In this document: piece after piece, positions 8,763 to 16,959 of the stretch | Layout of the letters: every line of letters starts with the position of its first letter | How positions within the stretch are numbered: the stretch's first letter is position 1 | Source of the DNA: Planctomycetaceae bacterium | Lineage (GTDB): Bacteria > Planctomycetota > Planctomycetia > Pirellulales > Pirellulaceae | DNA: 64,000 bases | NCBI GenBank assembly: GCA_002709045.1 | Contig: PAPJ01000060.1 | Coordinates: forward strand, 1 to 64,000 | Direction: 5' to 3' | Notes under the pieces: generated by a model | What the model was told of the DNA's origin: nothing | Databases searched by the model: none | Seen by the model: the letters and a program-made list of their open reading frames with translations, nothing else | Position numbers and translations under genes: made by a program

Positions 8763-10046
8763 ATGACTTACTCAAAATACACAAAGCAGCTACTGCTTAC
8801 CTGGACCCTCTTTCTGCTTGCAAACTCAGTATTCGCACAAAACAACTGGGAGCAGTTTCGCGGGCCAAACGGTAATGGTCACATCGATGCGCCTGATTTG
8901 GCGGAACGCTGGAGCGAAGGTAACAACGTCGTCTGGAAAACATCGATCCATGATCGCGGATGGTCATCACCGGTAATTTGGGAAAATCAGATATGGGTAA
9001 CAACAGCAACAATCGACGGCAGCAAATTGTTTGCTGTCTGTCTGGACAAATCATCCGGAAAAATTCTTCACGATAAACATATCTTCGATGTAGAAAATCC
9101 ACAGCGAATTGCTGCGGACAACAGTTACGCAACGCCGACCTCAGTCATTGATACCGCACACGTCTATGTCCATTACGGAACCTATGGTACGGCCTGTTTG
9201 AATCGAAAAACCGCAGAAGTCATCTGGACTCGCAGGGACCTGAATTGTGATCACGAAGCCGGGGCAGGGCCTGCCAGTTCACCAATACTGTTTGGTGACT
9301 TATTCATCGTCAATGTTGACGGACGTGACGTGCAATACGTGATCGCTCTGAACAAACACACCGGCAAAACCGAGTGGAGAACAGACCGTTCTGCTGATTT
9401 CAGCGAGATCCCTGTACACAAACGAAAAGCCTATAGCATGCCAAGCCTGATTGAGCACGATGGTAAACTACAACTGGTAAGCAACGGAGCCCAGGGTTGT
9501 TACGCATACCACCCGAAAACCGGTGAGGAATTATGGAAAATCCGGCACCACGGATTTTCTAATGCCCCCCGGCCTATTGCCGGACATGGTTTATTGTTTA
9601 CGACAGTTGATCGCGACAATCCTCAACTGTGGGCGATACGTCTGGGAGGCAAAGGGGATATCACTAACAGCCATATTGTCTGGAAAGAGACTGCTGCTAT
9701 GCCCCCCCGATGTTCACCACTACTAGTAGATGAGCTCATGTACCTGATAAATCGTCTTGGAATCATCACCTGCATTCATGCGAAATCCGGAGAACCGGTT
9801 TGGAAGAGCCGGCTGCCAGGATCCTATTCCGCCTCACCAATTTATGCCAATGGCCGAATCTACGTCTTCAATGAGAATGCTGTCTCATTCATTCTAGAAC
9901 CTGGACGAGCGTTAAAAATCATTCACGAGAATAAGCTCGCTGAGGACATTCTTGTCGCCACGCCTGCCGTTTCAAACAAAGCTTTATTCATCAGAACCGA
10001 AAAACATCTCTACCGGATTGAGAATACTGCTAGCGATACCCGGTAA
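8763..10046 (+). CDS. PQQ-like beta-propeller repeat protein (exported)
   Basis: Encodes 427 residues with a clear signal peptide (cleavage after VFA at about residue 25). The mature start NNWEQFRGPNGNG and repeats with VVWKTS, VIWTRRDL, EWRTDR, ELWKIRH and PVWKSRLPG are the Trp-containing blades of the PQQ_2/outer membrane BamB-like propeller common in planctomycetes. No catalytic residues of PQQ dehydrogenases are evident, so it may be a scaffold or sugar-binding protein. It lies 31 bases after the PIG-L gene and 131 bases before the DUF1592 gene. Confidence 0.88.
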   Translation: MTYSKYTKQLLLTWTLFLLANSVFAQNNWEQFRGPNGNGHIDAPDLAERWSEGNNVVWKTSIHDRGWSSPVIWENQIWVTTATIDGSKLFAVCLDKSSGKILHDKHIFDVENPQRIAADNSYATPTSVIDTAHVYVHYGTYGTACLNRKTAEVIWTRRDLNCDHEAGAGPASSPILFGDLFIVNVDGRDVQYVIALNKHTGKTEWRTDRSADFSEIPVHKRKAYSMPSLIEHDGKLQLVSNGAQGCYAYHPKTGEELWKIRHHGFSNAPRPIAGHGLLFTTVDRDNPQLWAIRLGGKGDITNSHIVWKETAAMPPRCSPLLVDELMYLINRLGIITCIHAKSGEPVWKSRLPGSYSASPIYANGRIYVFNENAVSFILEPGRALKIIHENKLAEDILVATPAVSNKALFIRTEKHLYRIENTASDTR

Positions 10047-10164
10047 TAATGCCGTTGATACAAATCTATTAATAATCACTACTGATTCTGATAAAATTGA
10101 GGGTAATAACTATCCTTAAATAATGATTCTTTACCCAGTCAGATGCCGATTTTTTAAACCCGCC

Positions 10165-10180
10165 GGAGAAAACAATCATT
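10165..10180 (+). promoter_or_regulatory. Ribosome-binding site with likely AUU start
   Basis: GGAG at 10165-10168 is followed nine bases later by ATT at 10178, in frame with a complete signal peptide and the downstream DUF1592 protein. No in-frame ATG or GTG occurs between the stop at 10124 and the first TTG at 10298; that TTG lies beyond the signal peptide. ATC at 10175 is the alternative. This decides the start of the next gene. Confidence 0.5.
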
Positions 10181-13100
10181 ACTCGTTTTTCCTATTCACT
10201 GCTGCTGGTTCTACTGCTGTTTGCTTCCCAACTACGAGCACAGGATGATCCAATCCGGACAATTTCATCCGAGTATGAAAAAGATGTTTACAGTCTCTTG
10301 AAGCAATTCTGCTTTGATTGTCACAGCGGTGATGTTATTGAAGCAGAACTGGATCTAAGCAAATTCAATTCTCTTGCCGATATCCAGCTCGAAATCAAAC
10401 CTTGGATCCGCATCTCCGAAATGCTCGACAGCCGACAGATGCCTCCCAAAGAATACGACCAGCCAACGGATCAACAAAGAACCCTACTACAGAAATGGAC
10501 AAAATCACTTCTGGAATACGAAGCCCGAAAATACGCCGGGGATCCAGGGCCTGTAGTCCTTCGCCGACTCAATAACTCAGAATACAATTATACGATTCAG
10601 GATTTAACCGGGATTGGCAGTTTGGATCCAACTCAGGAGTTCCCGGTGGACGGTGCGGCTGGTGAAGGTTTCATCAATACGGGAGATGCTCTATCGATAT
10701 CCCCCAACCTGATCCGCAAATATCTGGATGCGGGTAAATCTGTTGCCGAACATGCCGTCTTCACTCCGACAGGAATCCGCTGGTCTGAAAACACAACGCG
10801 ACGCAATGTGGTTGACGAGATGATGGAGCAGATTCGTAATTTTTACCGCAGAGCAAATAGAACAACGAAAGATATTGCTCTCGACTTACAGGGTAATCTT
10901 GATGTGCGCAGGTATCTGGATGCAATCGCCAATGACCGTGAAGCCCTGTTGAAAAAAACTCAGACGATCGAGGAAACCTCTGCTAAATACGAAATAAATC
11001 CCGTTTACTTAGCTAAGCTCTGGGCACTACACCAGAATCCGGATGGTCAGCAACACCTGCTGAAGTACATAAGTCAGCGGCTGCGTTTATTAAAGCCTGA
11101 AGATGCTCAGCAATTTTCGGTGGAACTGAATGCCTGGCGGGCAATGCTCTGGAAATTTAATCTGGTGGGCCATATTGGTCGGCCGGCCGCACCGTCTCAA
11201 TGGCAGGCTCCGATCAATCCCCTGCTTCCGGTTATTGAATTAGAGAAACAGTTTCCGGAAAATCTGAATCAAGACGTCACGATTTATCTCGGTGCCAGTT
11301 CGGCCGGCGACGGGAATGAGAATGACTACGTATTATGGAAAAATGCCCGTCTTGAGAAAGAAGGCGAGCCGCCAATCTACCTCGCCAATATTGAAGGAGT
11401 GTTCCAACGTTATGCGGAGATCCAAAGAAATCTGTTGGCCGACACATCCAAGTATCTTACTGCTGTAGACGAGGCATCGAAGCTTCCCGCTCCCATCGAC
11501 ATTAAGGCTCTGGCTGAAAAACACGACCTGAATATCCCTTCGCTGGAAAAGTGGCTTGAGTTGATGAATGTTAAAGCAACAACGGAAGTGGAAGTGCAGG
11601 GACTGATTCTGTCACAGGTCAAAAATGTAGCGGGCTATGCGGCTGTCAACGGATGGGGGTCTGACCTGCCGAATTTAACGGCCAATCACTCGGATGATTT
11701 ACTAAAGATACCCGGTGACATCCCTCCTCACGGCATCACCGTCCACCCCACTCCTGATATGTATATCGCCGTACTTTGGAAAGCTCCGGAAGATGTTCGG
11801 GTTTCGCTAACATCTCTTGTTGCCGATGCTCACAGTAATTGTGGAAATGGCACAGAGTTCTGGCTACAACACCGCGCGGGGGAAAAAATTCAGGAGCTAT
11901 GGCACGGGACAGCAGGCCTCACAGAAACAAAGCAATTTCCGGCCAAAGAAATTTCAATCCGTAAAGGCGAAGTTATCGGCCTGTACATTGGACCACGCAA
12001 CGGAGAACATGCATGCGATCTCACGAGAATCGATCTGACACTTAAGGAACTTGGAGGAAAGCAACGAGAGTGGGATCTGGCCAAGGACTGTGCAGACGAT
12101 ATTCTATCTGCAAACCCTCATGGGGACCGTTTAGGAAATCCAAACATTTGGCATATTACCAAAGGACTGGTGAAAGAACTGAATAAAACCACGGTCAAAA
12201 TCAGTTCCCTGCCTATTGGTACGATCCTTGAAACATGGGCCACAGAATCCAACTCGGAAAAACGCAAGCTACTAGCCGGGGAAATTCAGAAAATTGCGGT
12301 CAGTCCGATTCCCCAAGACGCTCAGTCATCGGCAGGCCGTATCTATCAGGCATTAACAGCACTAGCCGATTCTGTGGCCCCCGGTGATTTACAGGATGAA
12401 GTCGAAACGGACAAGCGATTTGGTGTACATCCCGTTTCCGGCGATGTTTCAAAGCTAGACTTAATTTCAAAAGCGCCGTCAGTCGTCGCAATTAAGGTTC
12501 CGGCGGATTTTGCCCGCGGACGCACCTTAAAGGTCTCAGGGCTTGCTGATCCAAACCATGGTCGGGATACAACCGTACAACTTCACCTCAATGGAGATGA
12601 CAGTGTTCACGAAAGACTACTGGTCACAATGCCAATTCTTTCACCTTCCGGTAATGCCCGTCATGACAGGATGGTTAGTGTACTCAATGATTTTCGCGAA
12701 CTTTTTCCAAGTGCCCTGGCATATGTGAGACTCGTACCTGTCGACGAAGTGGTACCGTTAGTACTCTGGTATCGTGAAGATGAATACATGTCAAAACTCA
12801 TGCTTACCGCCACAGAAACTGCAGCGCTTGATGCACTCTGGGATGAATTTCTGTTCGTTGCCCGGGAACCACTTAAATATGAAGTGTCCTATGAACAGCT
12901 TTATCAGTTTGCAACACAGGATCGTCCGGACATCGCGGAAGACCTGAAACCTATTGAAGCTCATGTTAAAGCTAATTCGGAAACCTTCCGAAAACGGCTT
13001 GTTGAAACCGAAGCTGTTCATCTGAATGCTGTCACCGAATTTGCTCACAATGCCTGGCGCCGGGATCTAACCCCCGATGACCGTGCCGAAATCCATCAAC

Positions 13101-14251
13101 TCTATTCGTCGCTTCGCGAGGTTGGTCTTAATCATGAACCGGCATGTCGTCTGACACTTGCCCGTATCCTGACATCACCAAACTTCTTATTCAAACAGGA
13201 GAATGCCCAGCAGGGTATGGAGGCGACGGCTATTAACAGTAACGAAGTTGCCTCACGATTAAGCTACTTCCTCTGGTCATCACAACCTGACAAAATACTA
13301 CGGGAGTCCGCCCGACAAGACCATCTTGTGACAGCTGAACATGTGCGCGAACAAGCCCATCGCATGCTATACGACCCGAGAACAAGTCGAATGGCCGCTG
13401 AATTCGCTGCTCAGTGGCTCCATGTTCGTAACTTTGGCTCGAATAACGATAAGAACGAGGAACTCTTTCCGGAGTTTGCCGAATTGCGTGAACACATGTA
13501 TCAGGAAACACTATTATTCTTTGCTGACCTGTTACGTAATAACGGCTCAGTATTGAATATTCTGGATGCAGATTACACTTTCCTCAACGAAACCTTAGCC
13601 AAACATTATGGCATCGAGGGTGTAACCGGATCGGAATGGCGACGCGTGGACAACGTAAAACAAGCTGGACGCGGTGGCATTCTGGGGATGAGTACAACCC
13701 TCGCAACCAATTCAGGGGCGAGTCGTACAAGTCCCATTCTGCGTGGAAACTGGGTTTACGAGACATTACTGGGAGAACGTCTGCCCAAACCACCTGCAGA
13801 TGTACCTCAACTTCCCGAGTTAGTGCCGGAAGGTAAAACAGCTCGTGAACTTATCGAACTTCATAGCAGTGTGGCCGGTTGTGCAAAATGCCACGCGTTG
13901 ATCGATCCCTATGGTTTCGCTTTGGAACAATATGATGTGCTTGGACGACTAAGGCCAAATAAAATTGATACCGGCACCATACTCGTTGATCAGACGAAAA
14001 TAGACGGTATCGACGGTTTGCGTGATTACCTGATTAACAGTCGTCAGGACGATTTCCTGCATCAATTCTGTAAGAAACTGTTGGGATATTCGCTCGGGAG
14101 GGAGGTTCAGTTGTCCGATAAACCTCTTATCGATACCATGATCAAACAATTAAAAGAAAATGACTATCGAATCAAGTCAGCCATTACACAAATCGTTATC
14201 AGTAAGCAATTCAGATATATCCGTGGTCGCGATTTCACTGCTCAGCAATAG
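10178..14251 (+). CDS. Large PSCyt/PSD (DUF1592-type) cytochrome-like protein
   Basis: Encodes about 1357 residues if translation begins at the ATT at 10178. That start restores a leader (SYSLLLVLLLFASQLRAQ) that would be lost from the TTG at 10298. Domains in order: an N-terminal cytochrome-like CFDCH motif (about residues 45-49), a DUF1587/PSD3 block beginning LRRLNNSEYNYTI, a long insert with no assigned domain, a DUF1595 block, DUF1592/PSD4 (SRLSYFLWSSQPD), DUF1588/PSCyt3 with a second heme motif CAKCH (about residue 1235), and DUF1585/PSD2 at the end. It is some 500 residues longer than its partner at 16959-19439. The family is thought to be exported and electron-transfer related. It forms a block with two DUF1552 genes. 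Confidence 0.85.
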   Translation: MTRFSYSLLLVLLLFASQLRAQDDPIRTISSEYEKDVYSLLKQFCFDCHSGDVIEAELDLSKFNSLADIQLEIKPWIRISEMLDSRQMPPKEYDQPTDQQRTLLQKWTKSLLEYEARKYAGDPGPVVLRRLNNSEYNYTIQDLTGIGSLDPTQEFPVDGAAGEGFINTGDALSISPNLIRKYLDAGKSVAEHAVFTPTGIRWSENTTRRNVVDEMMEQIRNFYRRANRTTKDIALDLQGNLDVRRYLDAIANDREALLKKTQTIEETSAKYEINPVYLAKLWALHQNPDGQQHLLKYISQRLRLLKPEDAQQFSVELNAWRAMLWKFNLVGHIGRPAAPSQWQAPINPLLPVIELEKQFPENLNQDVTIYLGASSAGDGNENDYVLWKNARLEKEGEPPIYLANIEGVFQRYAEIQRNLLADTSKYLTAVDEASKLPAPIDIKALAEKHDLNIPSLEKWLELMNVKATTEVEVQGLILSQVKNVAGYAAVNGWGSDLPNLTANHSDDLLKIPGDIPPHGITVHPTPDMYIAVLWKAPEDVRVSLTSLVADAHSNCGNGTEFWLQHRAGEKIQELWHGTAGLTETKQFPAKEISIRKGEVIGLYIGPRNGEHACDLTRIDLTLKELGGKQREWDLAKDCADDILSANPHGDRLGNPNIWHITKGLVKELNKTTVKISSLPIGTILETWATESNSEKRKLLAGEIQKIAVSPIPQDAQSSAGRIYQALTALADSVAPGDLQDEVETDKRFGVHPVSGDVSKLDLISKAPSVVAIKVPADFARGRTLKVSGLADPNHGRDTTVQLHLNGDDSVHERLLVTMPILSPSGNARHDRMVSVLNDFRELFPSALAYVRLVPVDEVVPLVLWYREDEYMSKLMLTATETAALDALWDEFLFVAREPLKYEVSYEQLYQFATQDRPDIAEDLKPIEAHVKANSETFRKRLVETEAVHLNAVTEFAHNAWRRDLTPDDRAEIHQLYSSLREVGLNHEPACRLTLARILTSPNFLFKQENAQQGMEATAINSNEVASRLSYFLWSSQPDKILRESARQDHLVTAEHVREQAHRMLYDPRTSRMAAEFAAQWLHVRNFGSNNDKNEELFPEFAELREHMYQETLLFFADLLRNNGSVLNILDADYTFLNETLAKHYGIEGVTGSEWRRVDNVKQAGRGGILGMSTTLATNSGASRTSPILRGNWVYETLLGERLPKPPADVPQLPELVPEGKTARELIELHSSVAGCAKCHALIDPYGFALEQYDVLGRLRPNKIDTGTILVDQTKIDGIDGLRDYLINSRQDDFLHQFCKKLLGYSLGREVQLSDKPLIDTMIKQLKENDYRIKSAITQIVISKQFRYIRGRDFTAQQ

Positions 14252-14319
14252 GGAATCGCACGTTATAATTGTGAAAGGTGATTAACCTTCGCCATTCACC
14301 AAATTCCGGGAATTTACAA

Positions 14320-15624
14320 ATGCACAAACACATATTCTCACGCCGAACAATGCTTCGCGGTCTGGGCTGTTCCATGGCGTTGCCATGGATGGAATCCGCT
14401 GGCGTCTGGGGAGATACTCCGAACGGCAATGAACCATCAAGTGAAGCTCCTATTCGTATGGCTATTTTGTTTAGCGGTTGTGGCTACCATACGCATGAAT
14501 GGTGGGCTAAAGGTCAGGGTGCTGAAATGGAATTGGGGAAAGTCCTCAAACCATTAGAACCACACAAAGACAAACTTAACTTCATCAAAGGCCTCTACAA
14601 TGCGGAAGCTTTGAAAGGAAATATCCATAGTTCCCAAACTGGAAACCTACTATCGGGTGCTCCTTTGGCGTCTGGGGGAAAGATCATTTCGGGCACCAGT
14701 ATTGACCAAATGGTAGCACAAAGAATCGGGCATCGCACAAAGGTTTCAAGTCTTGTTCTGGGGTGTGAAAAAGCAAACCCCTCAGTGCACAAAGACTACT
14801 CCATGTTATACAGCTCTCACATCTCATGGAGCAGTCCGACCACGCCGACACCGCTTGAGGTTTATCCGGCTCTGGCTTTTGACCAGCTATTTAAAGATTC
14901 ATCTCAGCAGGGCGACCAAAGTGTTTTAGACGCGATCCTTGCCGATGCAAAAGATTTTCGCCGCAAGATTAGCCGCCGTGACCAACAGAAACTGGATGAA
15001 TACCTAAACAGTGTTCGTGAAGTTGAAACACGAATTGAACAGGCTGGCAGACGCGGAGAATTGCAGGGATTTAAGCCAACGTTAACCGAACCTAATATGG
15101 CTCGCCCAACTGATGGCTATCCACAAGACATTGTTGAACATATGCGATTGATGTCTGACATTCTTGTATTGGCATTCCAAACCGATACTACGAGAGTCTG
15201 CACACTCAAACTTAATAATGATCACGGTACCTTGCGCTTTCCGCATCTCGGTGTGGATTACATGATTCATCATCTTCTTTCACATACTGATAGTGCTGAC
15301 TGGTTGAAGGTCAATCAATTCTTTCTGGAGCAGGTAGCTTATATTGCCAAACGTATGGATAACATTCAGGAAGGTGAACGAACTCTACTGGACAATTCCA
15401 TGCTAATGCTTTGTTCAAGTATGATGAGCGGTCACCACAACGCTAGTGAGTTGCCGGTTGTAATGTTGGGCAATGCTGGTGGACGGATTAAGACCGGCCA
15501 GAACCTGAATTACATGGATAATGAGAATCGACAACTGTGCCGACTATTCATGTCGATGATGAACAAAATGGACATAAAAGTCGATAGTTTTGGAGATGCT
15601 ACCGAATCTCTGGCCGAAATCTAA
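14320..15624 (+). CDS. DUF1552 protein, Tat-exported
   Basis: Encodes about 434 residues from the ATG at 14320, which has GGGA eight bases upstream; a GTG at 14278 would add 14 residues ahead of the leader. The leader has a twin-arginine motif (SRRTMLRG) and a hydrophobic stretch, so Tat export is likely. The body matches DUF1552: HSSQTGNLLSG, RRDQQKLDEYLNSVREVE, and a late segment MLCSSMMSGHHNASELP. DUF1552 genes nearly always accompany DUF1592-type cytochrome proteins in planctomycetes; a sulfatase/phosphatase-like fold related to DUF1501 is suspected. Only six bases separate it from the next DUF1552 gene. Confidence 0.9.
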   Translation: MHKHIFSRRTMLRGLGCSMALPWMESAGVWGDTPNGNEPSSEAPIRMAILFSGCGYHTHEWWAKGQGAEMELGKVLKPLEPHKDKLNFIKGLYNAEALKGNIHSSQTGNLLSGAPLASGGKIISGTSIDQMVAQRIGHRTKVSSLVLGCEKANPSVHKDYSMLYSSHISWSSPTTPTPLEVYPALAFDQLFKDSSQQGDQSVLDAILADAKDFRRKISRRDQQKLDEYLNSVREVETRIEQAGRRGELQGFKPTLTEPNMARPTDGYPQDIVEHMRLMSDILVLAFQTDTTRVCTLKLNNDHGTLRFPHLGVDYMIHHLLSHTDSADWLKVNQFFLEQVAYIAKRMDNIQEGERTLLDNSMLMLCSSMMSGHHNASELPVVMLGNAGGRIKTGQNLNYMDNENRQLCRLFMSMMNKMDIKVDSFGDATESLAEI

Positions 15625-15630
15625 ACTGAA

Positions 15631-16959
15631 ATGATGAAATACAACAGCCTCCACTGCAACGTATCCAGTCGACGCAAATTCTTAAGCGGCGTTGGAGTCT
15701 CAATGGCGTTGCCGTTCTTACCCTCATTGGGGTTTTCACAAACAGGTCCCCTGACCGCAAACTCTAAACCGGTGCAGCGTCGTCGGATGGTCTGCATTGG
15801 CAATATGCTCGGTTTTTATCCGCCTGCATTTTGGCCCGAACTTTCGGCAAAAGGCAATGACGGAGGGCTGAATATCCATCGTGAATTTACACTGGGGCCT
15901 ACCTCTGCAGCATTGAATGCAATCAGAGATCAAATGACCATCATTCAGGGTCTCGAGCACGGTACAAGCGGTGGGCACTTCTCCATTCACACATTTTTAT
16001 CCGGCGTTCGTCATATCGATGCCAAATCAATGCCAATGGGAAACGTCACTATTGATCAATTTGCTGCGGAGCAAATCCCCGGGCAAACCAGGTTTCCAAC
16101 TTTAACGATTGGCGATGAGACTGGAATTCATGGTGGTTGTCAGATTTCCTGGACAAAAACAGGTACACGTGTTCCACCAATTTCAGGGCCGGAACAACTA
16201 TTCAAAAAGTTGTTTGTCCAGATTGACCCTAGCCAGAAGGCTGTTCGTAATGACCAGTTTAGGCTGCAGGCATCCATTCTTGACGTGGTGCGCGACGAAG
16301 CAAACCGCATCGAAAGAAGACTCAACTCACAGGACCGTCAAAAGCTTGACGAGTATTTAACTTCCGTGCGGGAAGTCGAAAAGCGAATTGGCTTACGCAA
16401 AAATTGGATCGATATCCCCAAACCAGATGCTCCGTTTGCAGCACCGAAGAATAAAAACCTTGTTGAAGATCTCCCTCTGCTTTACGAACTCATTGCATTA
16501 GCATTACAGACCAATTCCACTCGAATTGCCACATTGGAACTTGGTGGAGAGTTCAATCCTCAGGACCTAGGGATCAGCGGAGGCTATCATGGTCTGTCAC
16601 ACCACGGCAAAAAACAAAGCAGCATCGATGCGTTGATCAAGCTAGAATCTTATCAATTGCAGGAATTCACCAAATTCGTACAGCGACTGGCAAGCATGGA
16701 TGACGAGTCCGGAAAACTGCTGGATAATACAATGGTTCTGTTTGGTAGCGGAATGGGTGATGCTAATTCGCACGCCAACACGAATTTACCAATTGTCTTT
16801 GCCGGAGGTGGATTTGAACATGGCCGTGTGATGGATTTTGATCGGCAGCATCGACATCGGCCTCCGCTCACAAACCTCTTTGTCACCATGCTTCAAAGCT
16901 TTGGATTAAAGACGGAGCGATTCGCCACGAGCACCGGAACACTACGAGGATTCGCTTAA
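15631..16959 (+). CDS. DUF1552 protein, Tat-exported (second copy)
   Basis: Encodes 442 residues with a twin-arginine leader (SSRRKFLSG). It shares with its neighbour the segments HFSIHTFLSGVRH, DRQKLDEYLTSVREVEKRI and a final GSGMGDANSHANTNLP, showing paralogy. Its stop codon TAA overlaps the ATG of the next gene by one base (TAATG), so the two are translationally coupled. Function is as for DUF1552 in general: exported, tied to a DUF1592 partner, biochemistry not established. Confidence 0.9.
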   Translation: MMKYNSLHCNVSSRRKFLSGVGVSMALPFLPSLGFSQTGPLTANSKPVQRRRMVCIGNMLGFYPPAFWPELSAKGNDGGLNIHREFTLGPTSAALNAIRDQMTIIQGLEHGTSGGHFSIHTFLSGVRHIDAKSMPMGNVTIDQFAAEQIPGQTRFPTLTIGDETGIHGGCQISWTKTGTRVPPISGPEQLFKKLFVQIDPSQKAVRNDQFRLQASILDVVRDEANRIERRLNSQDRQKLDEYLTSVREVEKRIGLRKNWIDIPKPDAPFAAPKNKNLVEDLPLLYELIALALQTNSTRIATLELGGEFNPQDLGISGGYHGLSHHGKKQSSIDALIKLESYQLQEFTKFVQRLASMDDESGKLLDNTMVLFGSGMGDANSHANTNLPIVFAGGGFEHGRVMDFDRQHRHRPPLTNLFVTMLQSFGLKTERFATSTGTLRGFA

